Below are positions 35,464 through 41,683 of a DNA stretch of 41,683 nucleotides, piece after piece. The stretch spans positions 1 to 41,683 of the forward strand of contig SSTG01000005.1 of NCBI GenBank assembly GCA_004801635.1. Reading direction: 5' to 3'. This DNA is from Muribaculum caecicola (GTDB lineage Bacteria > Bacteroidota > Bacteroidia > Bacteroidales > Muribaculaceae). Both the position numbers and the translations under genes were made by a program. Position 1 is the first letter of the stretch. Every line of letters starts with the position of its first letter. The notes beneath the pieces are model-generated. The model saw only the letters and a list, made by a program, of their open reading frames with translations, ran no database searches and was not told the DNA's origin.

Positions 35464-35791
35464 TTATTGTAGAATCCCATTGCGGTGGCGTACTGATTTC
35501 GTTACAGATGATAATATCATCATTTACCATGCAGGTGCTTTGTGTCATGATGTAACGGAAATTGGAAACTCCCGCCTCTTTACCTGCTTTTCTCATTGCG
35601 TCCAAAACCTTTTCACGAGCGCTTTGAGTGTCCGTATCCCGCACTGTGAAGACAAAGATATTCTTCATCAAGTCATATGGCTTAATGCCGAGAGTGTTCT
35701 TTATCACCCTCATAATGATTTGATGCTCCCTACCTAACAATCCACTGCGAGGTATCGCAAGGAAGAAATGGTAGTTTTTGGTTTCGTCCAT
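35444..35791 (-). CDS. Hypothetical ICE protein, 115 residues
   Basis: The product begins MDETKNYHFFLAIPRSGLLG and has no signal peptide or membrane segment. I do not recognise a family. It starts immediately after the HU stop codon and overlaps the small acidic gene at its end, so the three are probably one operon. The composition is balanced and soluble. Confidence 0.6.
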   Translation of the reverse strand: MDETKNYHFFLAIPRSGLLGREHQIIMRVIKNTLGIKPYDLMKNIFVFTVRDTDTQSAREKVLDAMRKAGKEAGVSNFRYIMTQSTCMVNDDIIICNEISTPPQWDSTINEYGRF

Positions 35792-36067
35792 TTACTTTGC
35801 GACTTCCTCTTTGAAGCAGTTGGCTGGTTTGAAAGCAGGAATGTTGTGAGCCGGAATAATGAGTGTGGTATTCTTGCTGATGTTGCGGGCTGTCTTCTCA
35901 GCACGGGTCTTGACGATGAAAGAACCAAAGCCACGGAGATATACGTTTTCCCCGTGTGCGAGGCTGTCCTTCACAACGGTCATGAACTGTTCAATTACGG
36001 TGACAACCGCAGCTTTGTCGATGCCGGTTGTCTTTGCGATTTCACTCGCTATTTCTGCTTTAGTCAT
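35792..36067 (-). CDS. HU/IHF-family DNA-binding protein
   Basis: I chose the start at 36067 (MTKAEIASEIAKTTG), giving 91 residues, the normal HU length; the longer frame adds 27 unrelated residues. It has KAAVVTVIEQFM in the dimer helices, the GSF of the saddle (YLRGFGSFIVKTR), and an arm with IPAHNIPAFKPA. HU-type proteins bend DNA and help tyrosine recombinases form their complexes, so it could assist ICE excision or promoter inversion. It is preceded by a Bacteroides -7 box at 36104-36111. Confidence 0.92.
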   Translation of the reverse strand: MTKAEIASEIAKTTGIDKAAVVTVIEQFMTVVKDSLAHGENVYLRGFGSFIVKTRAEKTARNISKNTTLIIPAHNIPAFKPANCFKEEVAK

Positions 36068-36103
36068 TTCTGTACTGCTTTGAATTTGATGAGTTTCTAA
36101 ATG

Positions 36104-36111
36104 CAAAATTA
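36104..36111 (-). promoter_or_regulatory. Promoter -7 box for the HU operon
   Basis: The minus strand reads TAATTTTG, a perfect TAnnTTTG box, 36 bp upstream of the HU start. No good TTTG -33 element lies at 19-21 bp. Confidence 0.6.
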
Positions 36112-36151
36112 CGAAAAATCGCTGAATTTCGGAACGAATCACCTGCACAAC

Positions 36152-36167
36152 GCCGCCTTTTGGCGGC
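36152..36167. repeat. GC-rich hairpin upstream of HU
   Basis: GCCGCC (36152-36157) pairs with GGCGGC (36162-36167) around a TTTT loop, next to a T/A-rich stretch. It lies between the pcfJ terminator and the HU promoter and may back up termination. Confidence 0.5.
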
Positions 36168-36183
36168 CGAAATTTTTAGCAAA

Positions 36184-36221
36184 ATGAAGGTGACGGAGGT
36201 CTTATGCTCCGCCACCTTCAT
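36184..36221 (-). terminator. Terminator after pcfJ
   Basis: GAAGGTGACGGAG (36186-36198) pairs with CTCCGCCACCTTC (36207-36219) with one mismatch or wobble, extended by AT at each end. On the minus strand it is followed by ATTTTGC. It lies 17 bp beyond the pcfJ stop. Confidence 0.7.
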
Positions 36222-36238
36222 CGCTGATATGGCATTGG

Positions 36239-37513
36239 CTATGCTCTCTTTCTCTCTGCAATTATCTTCTTGTTGGCGTTGATGATACCGGCTATCTGCT
36301 CTGCATATTCGCAGACTCCGTTGGTAAATGCCCTGCATTGGATGATTGAGAAGTCTTTGAGCGAGATTTCTACGGTGGCGATTGTTCTGCCTCCCATTGT
36401 GGCGGTGAACACAAGGGTATCTTCTTTGAGGTAGTAACCGGACGAACCTACGCAGATGTGTTGCTTTGTGCCTTCATCGTAGTATTCGGCTACGCTGTCA
36501 AGTGTGTGGAGTCTGATTGTGCCGTCAGTCATAGACAAACCTATGTATCTGCCTTTCAGTTCCTCAAACTTGGCTTGGTCAGCTTCCGCTTTCTTGCGGT
36601 TGGCTTCCTTCTGTTCCTTTACCCTCTGGCGGTTGACCTTTTCCACATATTCATCATGGGCGGTTTTGAGGTCTTGGGGTGCTATCAGCGAGGGAGAATT
36701 GAGGTCTTTGCCCATACGCTCCAACATCTTGATGTAGTCAAACCACATTCTAACGTACTTGAAATCGTATCCGTTGCGCTTGGCTATCTTGATGGTGTTC
36801 CAATACTTGTCAATATCAGACTTATAGGCTGGTCTTGCGCAAAGGTATCGGAGCAACTCAATGTCGTTGGCTTTCATCAGAGTCTCGGCTTTTGGGTTGG
36901 TCAGTAACTCTTGGAACAAAGTCACGGGGTGGATATGGTGGGTGGAGTTCTTGAACCCGTTGCGCTTGATTGTATCAGTGACCTTGATGCGGGGGTAAAC
37001 CCATTGGTTGGCTATGTGATTGAAAGCATCGTTGTCGTTCCTTATCTCCAATGGTGAACCGAAAGCGAAAGAGTCGATGTAGTAGCCGAGTGTCCTCTGC
37101 AAACCTACTACGGTCTTGTTGCCCTTGGGGTCAATAAAATACTGACCGATTTCAAGATAGGCGGGACTTGCCTTCATTCCCTTGCGCATTTCAACTAACA
37201 TCAGGAACATTCTTACTACCTGATAGTCCTCAATGGTGGTGATTACATTGAAATAGGACTTGTCACGGATAACACGCTCTTTGGTGTCCTTGATTTCTAT
37301 CTGTGTGCCACATTCGGGGCATAGACACATTCCATTGTGGGTCACAAACCACTCGTGACCGCATTTCATACAGGTACACATCCCGTTCTTCAACCGATAG
37401 CCATAGTGATTGATGGTGGAATTGAGTGCCCAGTTCATTTGGGGAGTGGTGAGCGGGCGAAGTCGCCCACTCAGTTCCACTATATGCTGTTGTTTCTTAT
37501 TTCTCGGTTTCAT
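36239..37513 (-). CDS. pcfJ: PcfJ-like protein
   Basis: This 424-residue protein matches the PcfJ-like family seen in Bacteroidota ICEs. It has a zinc-ribbon-like CTCMKCGHEW...CLCPECGTQ at about 46-70, a long helical middle, LKTAHDEYVEKVNRQRVKEQ near 285-305 and a C-terminal beta domain (ICVGSSGYYLKEDTLVF). The name comes from a conjugative plasmid gene; the function is unknown. It lies 12 bp after pcfK on the same strand, and its 3' end is followed by a terminator. Confidence 0.85.
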   Translation of the reverse strand: MKPRNKKQQHIVELSGRLRPLTTPQMNWALNSTINHYGYRLKNGMCTCMKCGHEWFVTHNGMCLCPECGTQIEIKDTKERVIRDKSYFNVITTIEDYQVVRMFLMLVEMRKGMKASPAYLEIGQYFIDPKGNKTVVGLQRTLGYYIDSFAFGSPLEIRNDNDAFNHIANQWVYPRIKVTDTIKRNGFKNSTHHIHPVTLFQELLTNPKAETLMKANDIELLRYLCARPAYKSDIDKYWNTIKIAKRNGYDFKYVRMWFDYIKMLERMGKDLNSPSLIAPQDLKTAHDEYVEKVNRQRVKEQKEANRKKAEADQAKFEELKGRYIGLSMTDGTIRLHTLDSVAEYYDEGTKQHICVGSSGYYLKEDTLVFTATMGGRTIATVEISLKDFSIIQCRAFTNGVCEYAEQIAGIINANKKIIAERKRA

Positions 37514-37525
37514 CGTCTTGGAGTT

Positions 37526-37981
37526 TTAGAAGTCGAAAAGATTGGGTTGAACATTGATTTCTGCTCCAGCTTTGGGAGCGGTGGTGGTCGGCTTGGGTTG
37601 AACCTTCGGTGCTGACTGCCGTCTGAGTTCCCGGAGTTGCTCCTGCTTGTACTGCTCCATAGCCTGCTCTTTGAGTTCGTCTTTGTCTTCCTCGGTAAGT
37701 TCCGGCTTGGATACCACGATGTTGCAGTTGATAGGAGTTCCGCCGTCCTCGATGCTGTCCTCGTCATAGAAATGCAGGAGGATTGAGAGTACGGTCTGGT
37801 CATCTACGACACACACACCGCTTTTTTGTATCTCATGGCAGAGATAGTTGATAGCATTTTCGAGTGATTTGTTGGGATTGGCGAGTTTGATTGCCAATGC
37901 GGGTTCAGCGAGAATACGCTCTTGGAGCATCTGCTGTATAGCTACGATTGCAGCGTTGTTGGATTTCATTGAGTTTGCCAT
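37526..37981 (-). CDS. pcfK: PcfK-like protein (AcrIIA9-related family)
   Basis: This 151-residue protein has the PcfK core IQQMLQERILAEPALAIKLANPNKSLENAINYLCHEI shortened here to its helices near 15-50, then ILLHFYDEDSIE near 87-98. A Gln/Glu-rich helix and a Pro/Thr-rich tail ending NLFDF follow. PcfK partners PcfJ in ICEs. As I recall, the Cas9 inhibitor AcrIIA9 belongs to this family, so some members block type II CRISPR. Whether this one does is unknown. The tail resembles a flexible partner-binding end. Confidence 0.82.
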   Translation of the reverse strand: MANSMKSNNAAIVAIQQMLQERILAEPALAIKLANPNKSLENAINYLCHEIQKSGVCVVDDQTVLSILLHFYDEDSIEDGGTPINCNIVVSKPELTEEDKDELKEQAMEQYKQEQLRELRRQSAPKVQPKPTTTAPKAGAEINVQPNLFDF

Positions 37982-37993
37982 ATCAGTTGAGTT

Positions 37994-38209
37994 TTATAAA
38001 GTGAGTAGCCAAAAGATTATCATTAGGGCAGTTGCAAGGCTAATAACCCAGCCCACGCCTCGGAATATCGGTCGGAGAAACACCCACAACACCAATCCGA
38101 GTATTGCACCTATTATCCCCACCAACCAAAGAAGAACCCTTTTTATGCGGTTGAGACTGGAGATGGATGCTTTGCCTCGTCTATTTGATATGTTGTTGTT
38201 CGTTTTCAT
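37994..38209 (-). CDS. Small membrane protein upstream of pcfK
   Basis: The 71-residue product has a basic N-terminus (MKTNNNISNRRGKAS) and two membrane helices (about 26-46 and 52-70). Such small membrane proteins often precede pcfK in Bacteroidota ICEs. It lies 12 bp from pcfK. The function is unknown. Confidence 0.6.
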   Translation of the reverse strand: MKTNNNISNRRGKASISSLNRIKRVLLWLVGIIGAILGLVLWVFLRPIFRGVGWVISLATALMIIFWLLTL

Positions 38210-38250
38210 CGTGCGACATTTTTTTTATGCGTCTATCGACTATCGAAGTT

Positions 38251-38442
38251 TTGCTTGCTCGTTGACACGGCAGCGTGCGGAGGCAAAGAAGGGCTGTTCG
38301 CCCTTTGGCTTAAAAATACGAGTGCAAAATGAAGTATTCGCCGGAGCTTGCGGAGGCAAATGCCATTTTGTGTCTGGAGATTTTTCAGCCAAAAGGCAAA
38401 AGAATAGCCCTGCTCCGCACGTTTATTATTCCGAGCAAGCAA
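38251..38442. repeat. Long interrupted inverted repeat (about 190 bp)
   Basis: Five blocks in order on the left pair with five in reverse order on the right: TTGCTTGCTC (38251-38260) with GAGCAAGCAA (38433-38442), CGTGCGGAG (38274-38282) with 38413-38421, AGGGCT (38290-38295) with 38406-38411, TTTGGCT (38304-38310) with 38387-38393, and CAAAATG (38324-38330) with 38364-38370. GCGGAGGCAAA also occurs as a direct repeat on the left arm and near the apex. The whole could fold into one long stem on either strand. No convincing gene overlaps it. It may be a structured RNA, an ICE origin-related element or a mobile-element remnant. Confidence 0.6.
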
Positions 38443-38587
38443 GGCTTCCTATGTTGATATGACTGCATAATAACTGGAGCAAAGTTTCCGCTCCGGTGAA
38501 AACGGACATCAACATAACCGATATGCCAAAGTACCCAAATAATTGATAATGATATGCGCTATCTGCATGAGTTCCGTGAATAATAGC

Positions 38588-38595
38588 TAATTTTG
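38588..38595 (+). promoter_or_regulatory. -7 box directly before the GNAT gene
   Basis: TAATTTTG matches TAnnTTTG perfectly and ends 4 bp before the ATG at 38600. If used, the transcript would start at or next to the start codon, that is, be leaderless. No -33 TTTG is present at the right distance. Confidence 0.35.
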
Positions 38596-38599
38596 TGCT

Positions 38600-39025
38600 A
38601 TGGAAATAGTAAAATGCAACGAAGCTGATTATGAAATTCTCGCTGGGATATGGGAACGTTCAGTAATGGCTACTCACAGTTTTCTGAGAGTTGAAGATTT
38701 CAATGAGATAAAGAAGGTGCTTATACCTGAATATTTCCCTAATGTAAATCTTTATGCTATTTCTGACAATGGCGTGTATGCCGGATTCATCGGCATGGGT
38801 CCGGATTCAATAGAAATGCTCTTTATAGACAGTGACCGTCGCGGACAGGGCTATGGATCTGCTCTCGTTGAATTTGCGAAAAGGAGAGGAGCGACAAAGG
38901 TAGATGTTAACGAACAGAACCATTCGGCTTTGAATTTCTACAAAGCAAAAGGATTCTGTATAATATCAAGAGATGAAACTGACGATGTCGGTCGCCCTTA
39001 TCCAATACTACACCTTGCCCTGTAA
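38600..39025 (+). CDS. GNAT-family N-acetyltransferase
   Basis: The 141-residue protein has the GNAT acetyl-CoA motif A near residue 80 (RRGQGYGSALVEFAKRRG) and the motif B region NEQNHSALNFYKAKGF near 102-117. It resembles YjaB-like acetyltransferases. The substrate is unknown. It stands alone between two non-coding structured stretches and is probably an accessory gene of the element. Confidence 0.88.
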   Translation: MEIVKCNEADYEILAGIWERSVMATHSFLRVEDFNEIKKVLIPEYFPNVNLYAISDNGVYAGFIGMGPDSIEMLFIDSDRRGQGYGSALVEFAKRRGATKVDVNEQNHSALNFYKAKGFCIISRDETDDVGRPYPILHLAL

Positions 39026-39058
39026 AATGGCACTGCTCAGTCCCGACAGGGCGAGTCT

Positions 39059-39323
39059 GTGATGAGCCGACAACGTAGGAAGTCGGATTATCACTGTCTC
39101 GACCCGTGGACTGTTATCACAAGTGAAGAGTGGCATAGCCTTTGAAAATTTTTAGGAAGTCGGCGTACTGCACAAGGATGAGTGGCAATGAAACGGAAAG
39201 TTGAAGGCAGCGTCTCCGATGCTCACCTCCGATTCAGTGACAATCATCGGTGTGAGCCGGCTCAAATCGGATGAAAGCGGTGTGAGGTAGAGCGGCCATC
39301 GGCAAACGCCTCACACGGCTTTC
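39059..39323. other. Structured non-coding stretch, perhaps a retroelement remnant
   Basis: Bases 39026-39527 carry no convincing gene, but several stems occur: GTGAT/ATCAC (39059-39063, 39090-39094) enclosing CCGAC/GTCGG (39067-39071, 39082-39086); an imperfect stem 39221-39257; the palindrome GAGCCGGCTC (39254-39263); and GAAAGCGGTGTGAGG (39273-39287) with CCTCACACGGCTTTC (39309-39323), one mismatch in 15. The style recalls group II intron RNA, but the expected domain V bulge and tetraloop are absent and no reverse transcriptase gene is near. I therefore only call it structured non-coding. Confidence 0.4.
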
Positions 39324-39527
39324 AGCCAAAAGACGATAGTCTGGTCTGCCTATGCCTCTCGCAACAAAAAAATAAGTAGAGACGTCATAATTTGAACCTT
39401 GTTAGAACCATCCGGCGATTGCGATAGATTATATAGTCAGAAATTTATGAGCATTGTGTGCCAGTTGAAATAACACCTCAATAATAAACTTCAAGTATAT
39501 TGATTAGGTGATTTTTCAACTCAATAT

Positions 39528-39558
39528 TTTGAGGAGTCAAACATTTGGACTAACTTTG
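39528..39558 (+). promoter_or_regulatory. Promoter of the abiE operon
   Basis: TTTG (39528-39531), a 19-bp spacer and TAACTTTG (39551-39558) make a textbook Bacteroides promoter. Transcription would start near 39564, about 24 nt before the abiEi start. It is the best promoter in the window and supports independent expression of the toxin-antitoxin pair. Confidence 0.82.
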
Positions 39559-39587
39559 CGGTTGATATTTTATAAAGATAATCAACT

Positions 39588-40352
39588 ATGGGTATAGCAA
39601 CAATCTCAAAACTTAACAATCTGCTTTCCGAGACTCTTCCCGGCGGACTACTGTTTGCGGGGTGGCTGAGGAATGAGGGCTATTCTTCACAGCTATTGAA
39701 GAAATATCGGGATTCGGGGTGGCTTGAGGGATTGGCACGCGGAGTGATGTATCGCCGCAACGACAATCTTTCTGCTCTGACAGCGGTTTACTGCTATAAT
39801 CATCAGACCGGCAATAATGCCCGCGTCGCCGCTCATTCCGCACTTGAACTTTTGGGCTTCAGTCATTACGTTCCAATGGGCAAACCACGACTAATGGTTG
39901 CATTTGAATCAGGCAGTGTTGGAGACTGGGTCAAAAGCGAAAAGTTTGATATGACGATTGTGCCGTTTCATACGGAAATCTTCAAAAAAACATTGGCACA
40001 ATCATATCAGGGGAATAATTTTACTCTAAAAATATCCTCTCCTGAACAAGCATTTCTGGAGTGTCTGCTGCTTGTGCCGGATTATTATAACTATATGGAT
40101 TTGTATTATATAATGGAGCAACTGACATCTCTGAATCCGGAAAATGTCCAGATCGCTCTTGAAGGCACTTCGAGCCAGAGGGTTAAGCGGATGTTCCTAT
40201 ATATGGCGGAGAAAGCGGGGCATTATTGGTTTGATATGCTTGATGTGGATAAATTAGATCTGTCCTCATCCAAAATGAAACTCGTCGATAACGGCGTATA
40301 TATATCAAAATACCGCATCACCGTCCCAAAAGAATTGAATGATTATGAATGA
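39588..40352 (+). CDS. abiEi: AbiEi-like antitoxin/repressor of a type IV toxin-antitoxin system
   Basis: The 254-residue protein has an N-terminal winged-helix region (about 1-60, with YSSQLLKKYRDSGWLEGLARGVMYRR) and the AbiEi C-terminal domain (AAHSALELLGFSHYVP, ISSPEQAFLECL). In known AbiE systems this protein represses its own operon and neutralises the toxin without direct binding. The next gene, its expected toxin partner, overlaps by 8 bp from the preferred start. Confidence 0.88.
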   Translation: MGIATISKLNNLLSETLPGGLLFAGWLRNEGYSSQLLKKYRDSGWLEGLARGVMYRRNDNLSALTAVYCYNHQTGNNARVAAHSALELLGFSHYVPMGKPRLMVAFESGSVGDWVKSEKFDMTIVPFHTEIFKKTLAQSYQGNNFTLKISSPEQAFLECLLLVPDYYNYMDLYYIMEQLTSLNPENVQIALEGTSSQRVKRMFLYMAEKAGHYWFDMLDVDKLDLSSSKMKLVDNGVYISKYRITVPKELNDYE

Positions 40353-41250
40353 CATATATCGCCGACAAGTTGCTCTTTTGATAAGAGTAATGCCACTTGT
40401 ATTCAAGATAAAGGATTTCGCTGTCCACGGAGGCACCGCAATAAACCTGTTTCATAGGAATCTTCCGAGATATTCGGTTGACATTGATATAACATATGTG
40501 CCTTTGGAAAACCGCGAGACGAGTCTTAAAAACATAAATAAGCATCTTGCATCTCTGAAAACTGCAATCGAAAAAGCAGTTCCGGGTATTCGTGTCACCC
40601 ATAAACCTGATGTATGGAAATTGCAGTGTGTCAAAGACGGAACTACAATCAAGATTGAAGTCAACGGAACAAAGAGAGGACTCTTAGGCGATATAGAGAA
40701 GCTACAACTATGCGAGAAGGCCAAGGATGAGTTCGGTCTGACCTGTTTTGCCAATATCGTGTCATGGAGCCAGCTGTTCGGTGGCAAGATTGCGGCGGCC
40801 CTCAGTCGTCAGCATCCGCGAGATCTATTCGACTGTCGAGGCATAACCTCTGACGATTTCAATGCGGTAAAGGATGGCTTTATGCTTTGTCTGCTCGGAA
40901 GTGACAAACCGATCATCGAATCCCTGCAACCTAATCCGATTGATCAGCGGGATGCTCTTGCCAACCAGTTTGAGGGAATGACTGACGAGCCGTTCAATTA
41001 TGAGGATTATCAGAATGCGAGGCTGAATCTGATAGAGGTAGTCAACAATGGATTCACGGACGATGACAAAGACTTCCTGATTTCTTTTGAGGACGGCAAT
41101 CCGGACTGGAGTAAGTGCTATGCCGGAGATCTGAGCGAATACCCATCGGTAAGATGGAAACTTATGAATATAGCAAAACTCAAATCTAAAAATCCGGCGA
41201 AGCATATCGTGGGCATTGACAGGCTTATCGCATACTTCAAGCGTAAATAA
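40345..41250 (+). CDS. abiEii: AbiEii-like nucleotidyltransferase toxin
   Basis: I prefer ATG 40345; ATG 40339 adds two residues. The 301-residue protein is a DNA polymerase beta-like nucleotidyltransferase of the AbiEii/AbiGii family: FAVHGGTAINLFHRN near 25-38, RYSVDIDITYVP with the metal-binding Asp pair, IKIEVNGTKRG, and LFGGKIAAALSRQHPRDLFD near 145-164. AbiE toxins block growth by modifying tRNA or related targets and give phage exclusion and element stability. Being next to ICE genes, it probably helps maintain the element. Confidence 0.9.
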   Translation: MNDIYRRQVALLIRVMPLVFKIKDFAVHGGTAINLFHRNLPRYSVDIDITYVPLENRETSLKNINKHLASLKTAIEKAVPGIRVTHKPDVWKLQCVKDGTTIKIEVNGTKRGLLGDIEKLQLCEKAKDEFGLTCFANIVSWSQLFGGKIAAALSRQHPRDLFDCRGITSDDFNAVKDGFMLCLLGSDKPIIESLQPNPIDQRDALANQFEGMTDEPFNYEDYQNARLNLIEVVNNGFTDDDKDFLISFEDGNPDWSKCYAGDLSEYPSVRWKLMNIAKLKSKNPAKHIVGIDRLIAYFKRK

Positions 41251-41440
41251 CAGATTTAACACTTGGTATAAGAAGCGTTAAAAGGAACCCACAGACTTGA
41301 TTTTCAGACGAAAATTTAGTAATTTTGCCACTATAAGAACACCCCGTTCAAGCATCGGCAAGAGAGCTGGCGAGACTGACGGATTTTTCGTTACTATCTC
41401 GTTACCACTGATTGACGACTGTTATCTAATGCATTGATAT

Positions 41441-41483
41441 AACTGCATTTGGAGCGTAAGGAACAAGTCCCTCCATCTCCACA
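41441..41483 (+). other. Sequence like the 3' end of tmRNA or a tRNA; possible att site
   Basis: The stretch ending GTCCCTCCATCTCCACA (41467-41483) resembles the 3' end of Bacteroides tmRNA as I recall it (TTTGGAC..., then TCCCTCCAGCTCCACCA), but the T-loop is degenerate and the terminal CCA is not intact. No full tRNA folds here. Integrases often target such ends, so this may be an old attachment site. The matching copy at the other end of the element is not in the window. Confidence 0.3.
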
Positions 41484-41515
41484 ATTAACACTGATTATTG
41501 GTGATTTATAAGGTT

Positions 41516-41560
41516 AACACCCAATTTTACACCCGAAAATGTAAGATTGGGTGTTGATTT
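41516..41560 (+). terminator. Intrinsic terminator, probably for the region after abiE
   Basis: AACACCCAATTTTACA (41516-41531) pairs over 16 bp with TGTAAGATTGGGTGTT (41540-41555), with one wobble, and GATTTTTATT follows. It is long and T-tailed. Bases 41251-41440 before it hold no gene or repeat that I can see. Confidence 0.75.
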
Positions 41561-41594
41561 TTATTGGGGGGGTGTAGGTAGCAATCGGAGAAAT

Positions 41595-41602
41595 TAACTT
41601 TG
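41595..41602 (+). promoter_or_regulatory. Isolated -7 box near the right edge
   Basis: TAACTTTG matches TAnnTTTG, but no -33 TTTG lies at 19-21 bp. It could serve a gene beyond the window or be chance. Confidence 0.25.
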
Positions 41603-41621
41603 GACTTGTTTTCCCAAAAAC

Positions 41622-41660
41622 AAATGTGGACAGCACTTACTATTAGTACTGCCCACATTT
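41622..41660. repeat. Inverted repeat at the right edge
   Basis: AAATGTGGACAGCACT (41622-41637) pairs with AGTACTGCCCACATTT (41645-41660) with two mismatches around a 7-nt loop. It may be a terminator for a converging gene beyond the window, or the end of a mobile element. Confidence 0.5.
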
Positions 41661-41683
41661 TAAACGTTATACTTTAAGTACAT

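Noticed and set aside
38233..38442. 69-codon minus-strand ORF
   Set aside because: It is created by the inverted repeat and shows no family features.
37848..38462. 204-codon plus-strand ORF
   Set aside because: It is antisense to pcfK and the small membrane protein and runs through the long inverted repeat.
39059..39323. Definite group II intron
   Set aside because: The domain V bulge and tetraloop are missing and no reverse transcriptase is encoded nearby.

Overview
The window looks like part of a Bacteroidales (Bacteroidota) genome. It carries a large biosynthetic cluster that appears to be cargo of an integrative conjugative element (ICE). Signs of the phylum are the TraQ/DUF3872, PcfK/PcfJ and DUF4249 families, a TonB receptor paired with a lipoprotein, Bacteroides-type promoters (TTTG - 19 bp - TAnnTTTG) and an ammonia-lyase closely resembling the tyrosine ammonia-lyase (TAL) of Flavobacterium. 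All family calls are from reading the sequence; no database search was run.

Layout. (1) 1-2223: the end of an ICE transfer operon (3' part of traQ, then a GH24 lysozyme), followed by a tyrosine recombinase. (2) 2314-3199: a secreted esterase and a strong terminator. (3) 3200-3762: a 560-bp non-coding control region. It holds two tandem pairs of 17-bp inverted repeats, at 3217/3404 and 3534/3720, enclosing segments of 170 and 169 bp. Each segment has a perfect Bacteroides -7 box near its left repeat, pointing left, away from the cluster. I read these as two invertible promoters, both OFF in this assembly. (4) 3763-32855: about 29 kb of tightly packed, often overlapping plus-strand genes forming an aryl-polyene (APE) type II polyketide cluster. 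They encode TAL, a PaaK-type ligase, two ACPs, three ketosynthases with full Cys-His-His triads, two ketosynthase-like proteins lacking it, a ketoreductase, two complementary half-site dehydratases, a thioesterase and a methyltransferase. They also encode two FAD oxidoreductases, four proteins with lipid acyltransferase domains (one fused to a glycosyltransferase, one to an MMPL exporter), LolA, a small transporter, several secreted proteins and a TonB receptor/DUF4249 pair. (5) 32860-35265: a CE1-like esterase, a terminator and an outer-membrane barrel-like protein. (6) 35305-38209, minus strand: ICE accessory genes (small membrane protein, PcfK, PcfJ, HU, two small proteins). (7) 38210-41683: a long imperfect inverted repeat, a GNAT acetyltransferase, a structured non-coding stretch, an AbiEi/AbiEii toxin-antitoxin pair with an excellent promoter, and a tmRNA/tRNA-3'-end-like sequence.

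Inferred pathway. TAL deaminates tyrosine to p-coumarate, and the ligase activates it for the ACPs. KS, KR and the split dehydratase extend it to a conjugated polyene, and the methyltransferase may decorate the ring. The acyltransferases, glycosyltransferase, LolA and MMPL protein would attach the pigment to a lipid and move it to the outer membrane. There is no DarA/DarB-like pair for dialkylresorcinol, so the predicted product is an APE rather than a complete flexirubin. No phosphopantetheinyl transferase or malonyl transferase is visible; the host's would be needed.

The most notable proposal is a mobile APE pigment operon under double phase-variable promoter control, with a candidate recombinase encoded about 1 kb upstream.
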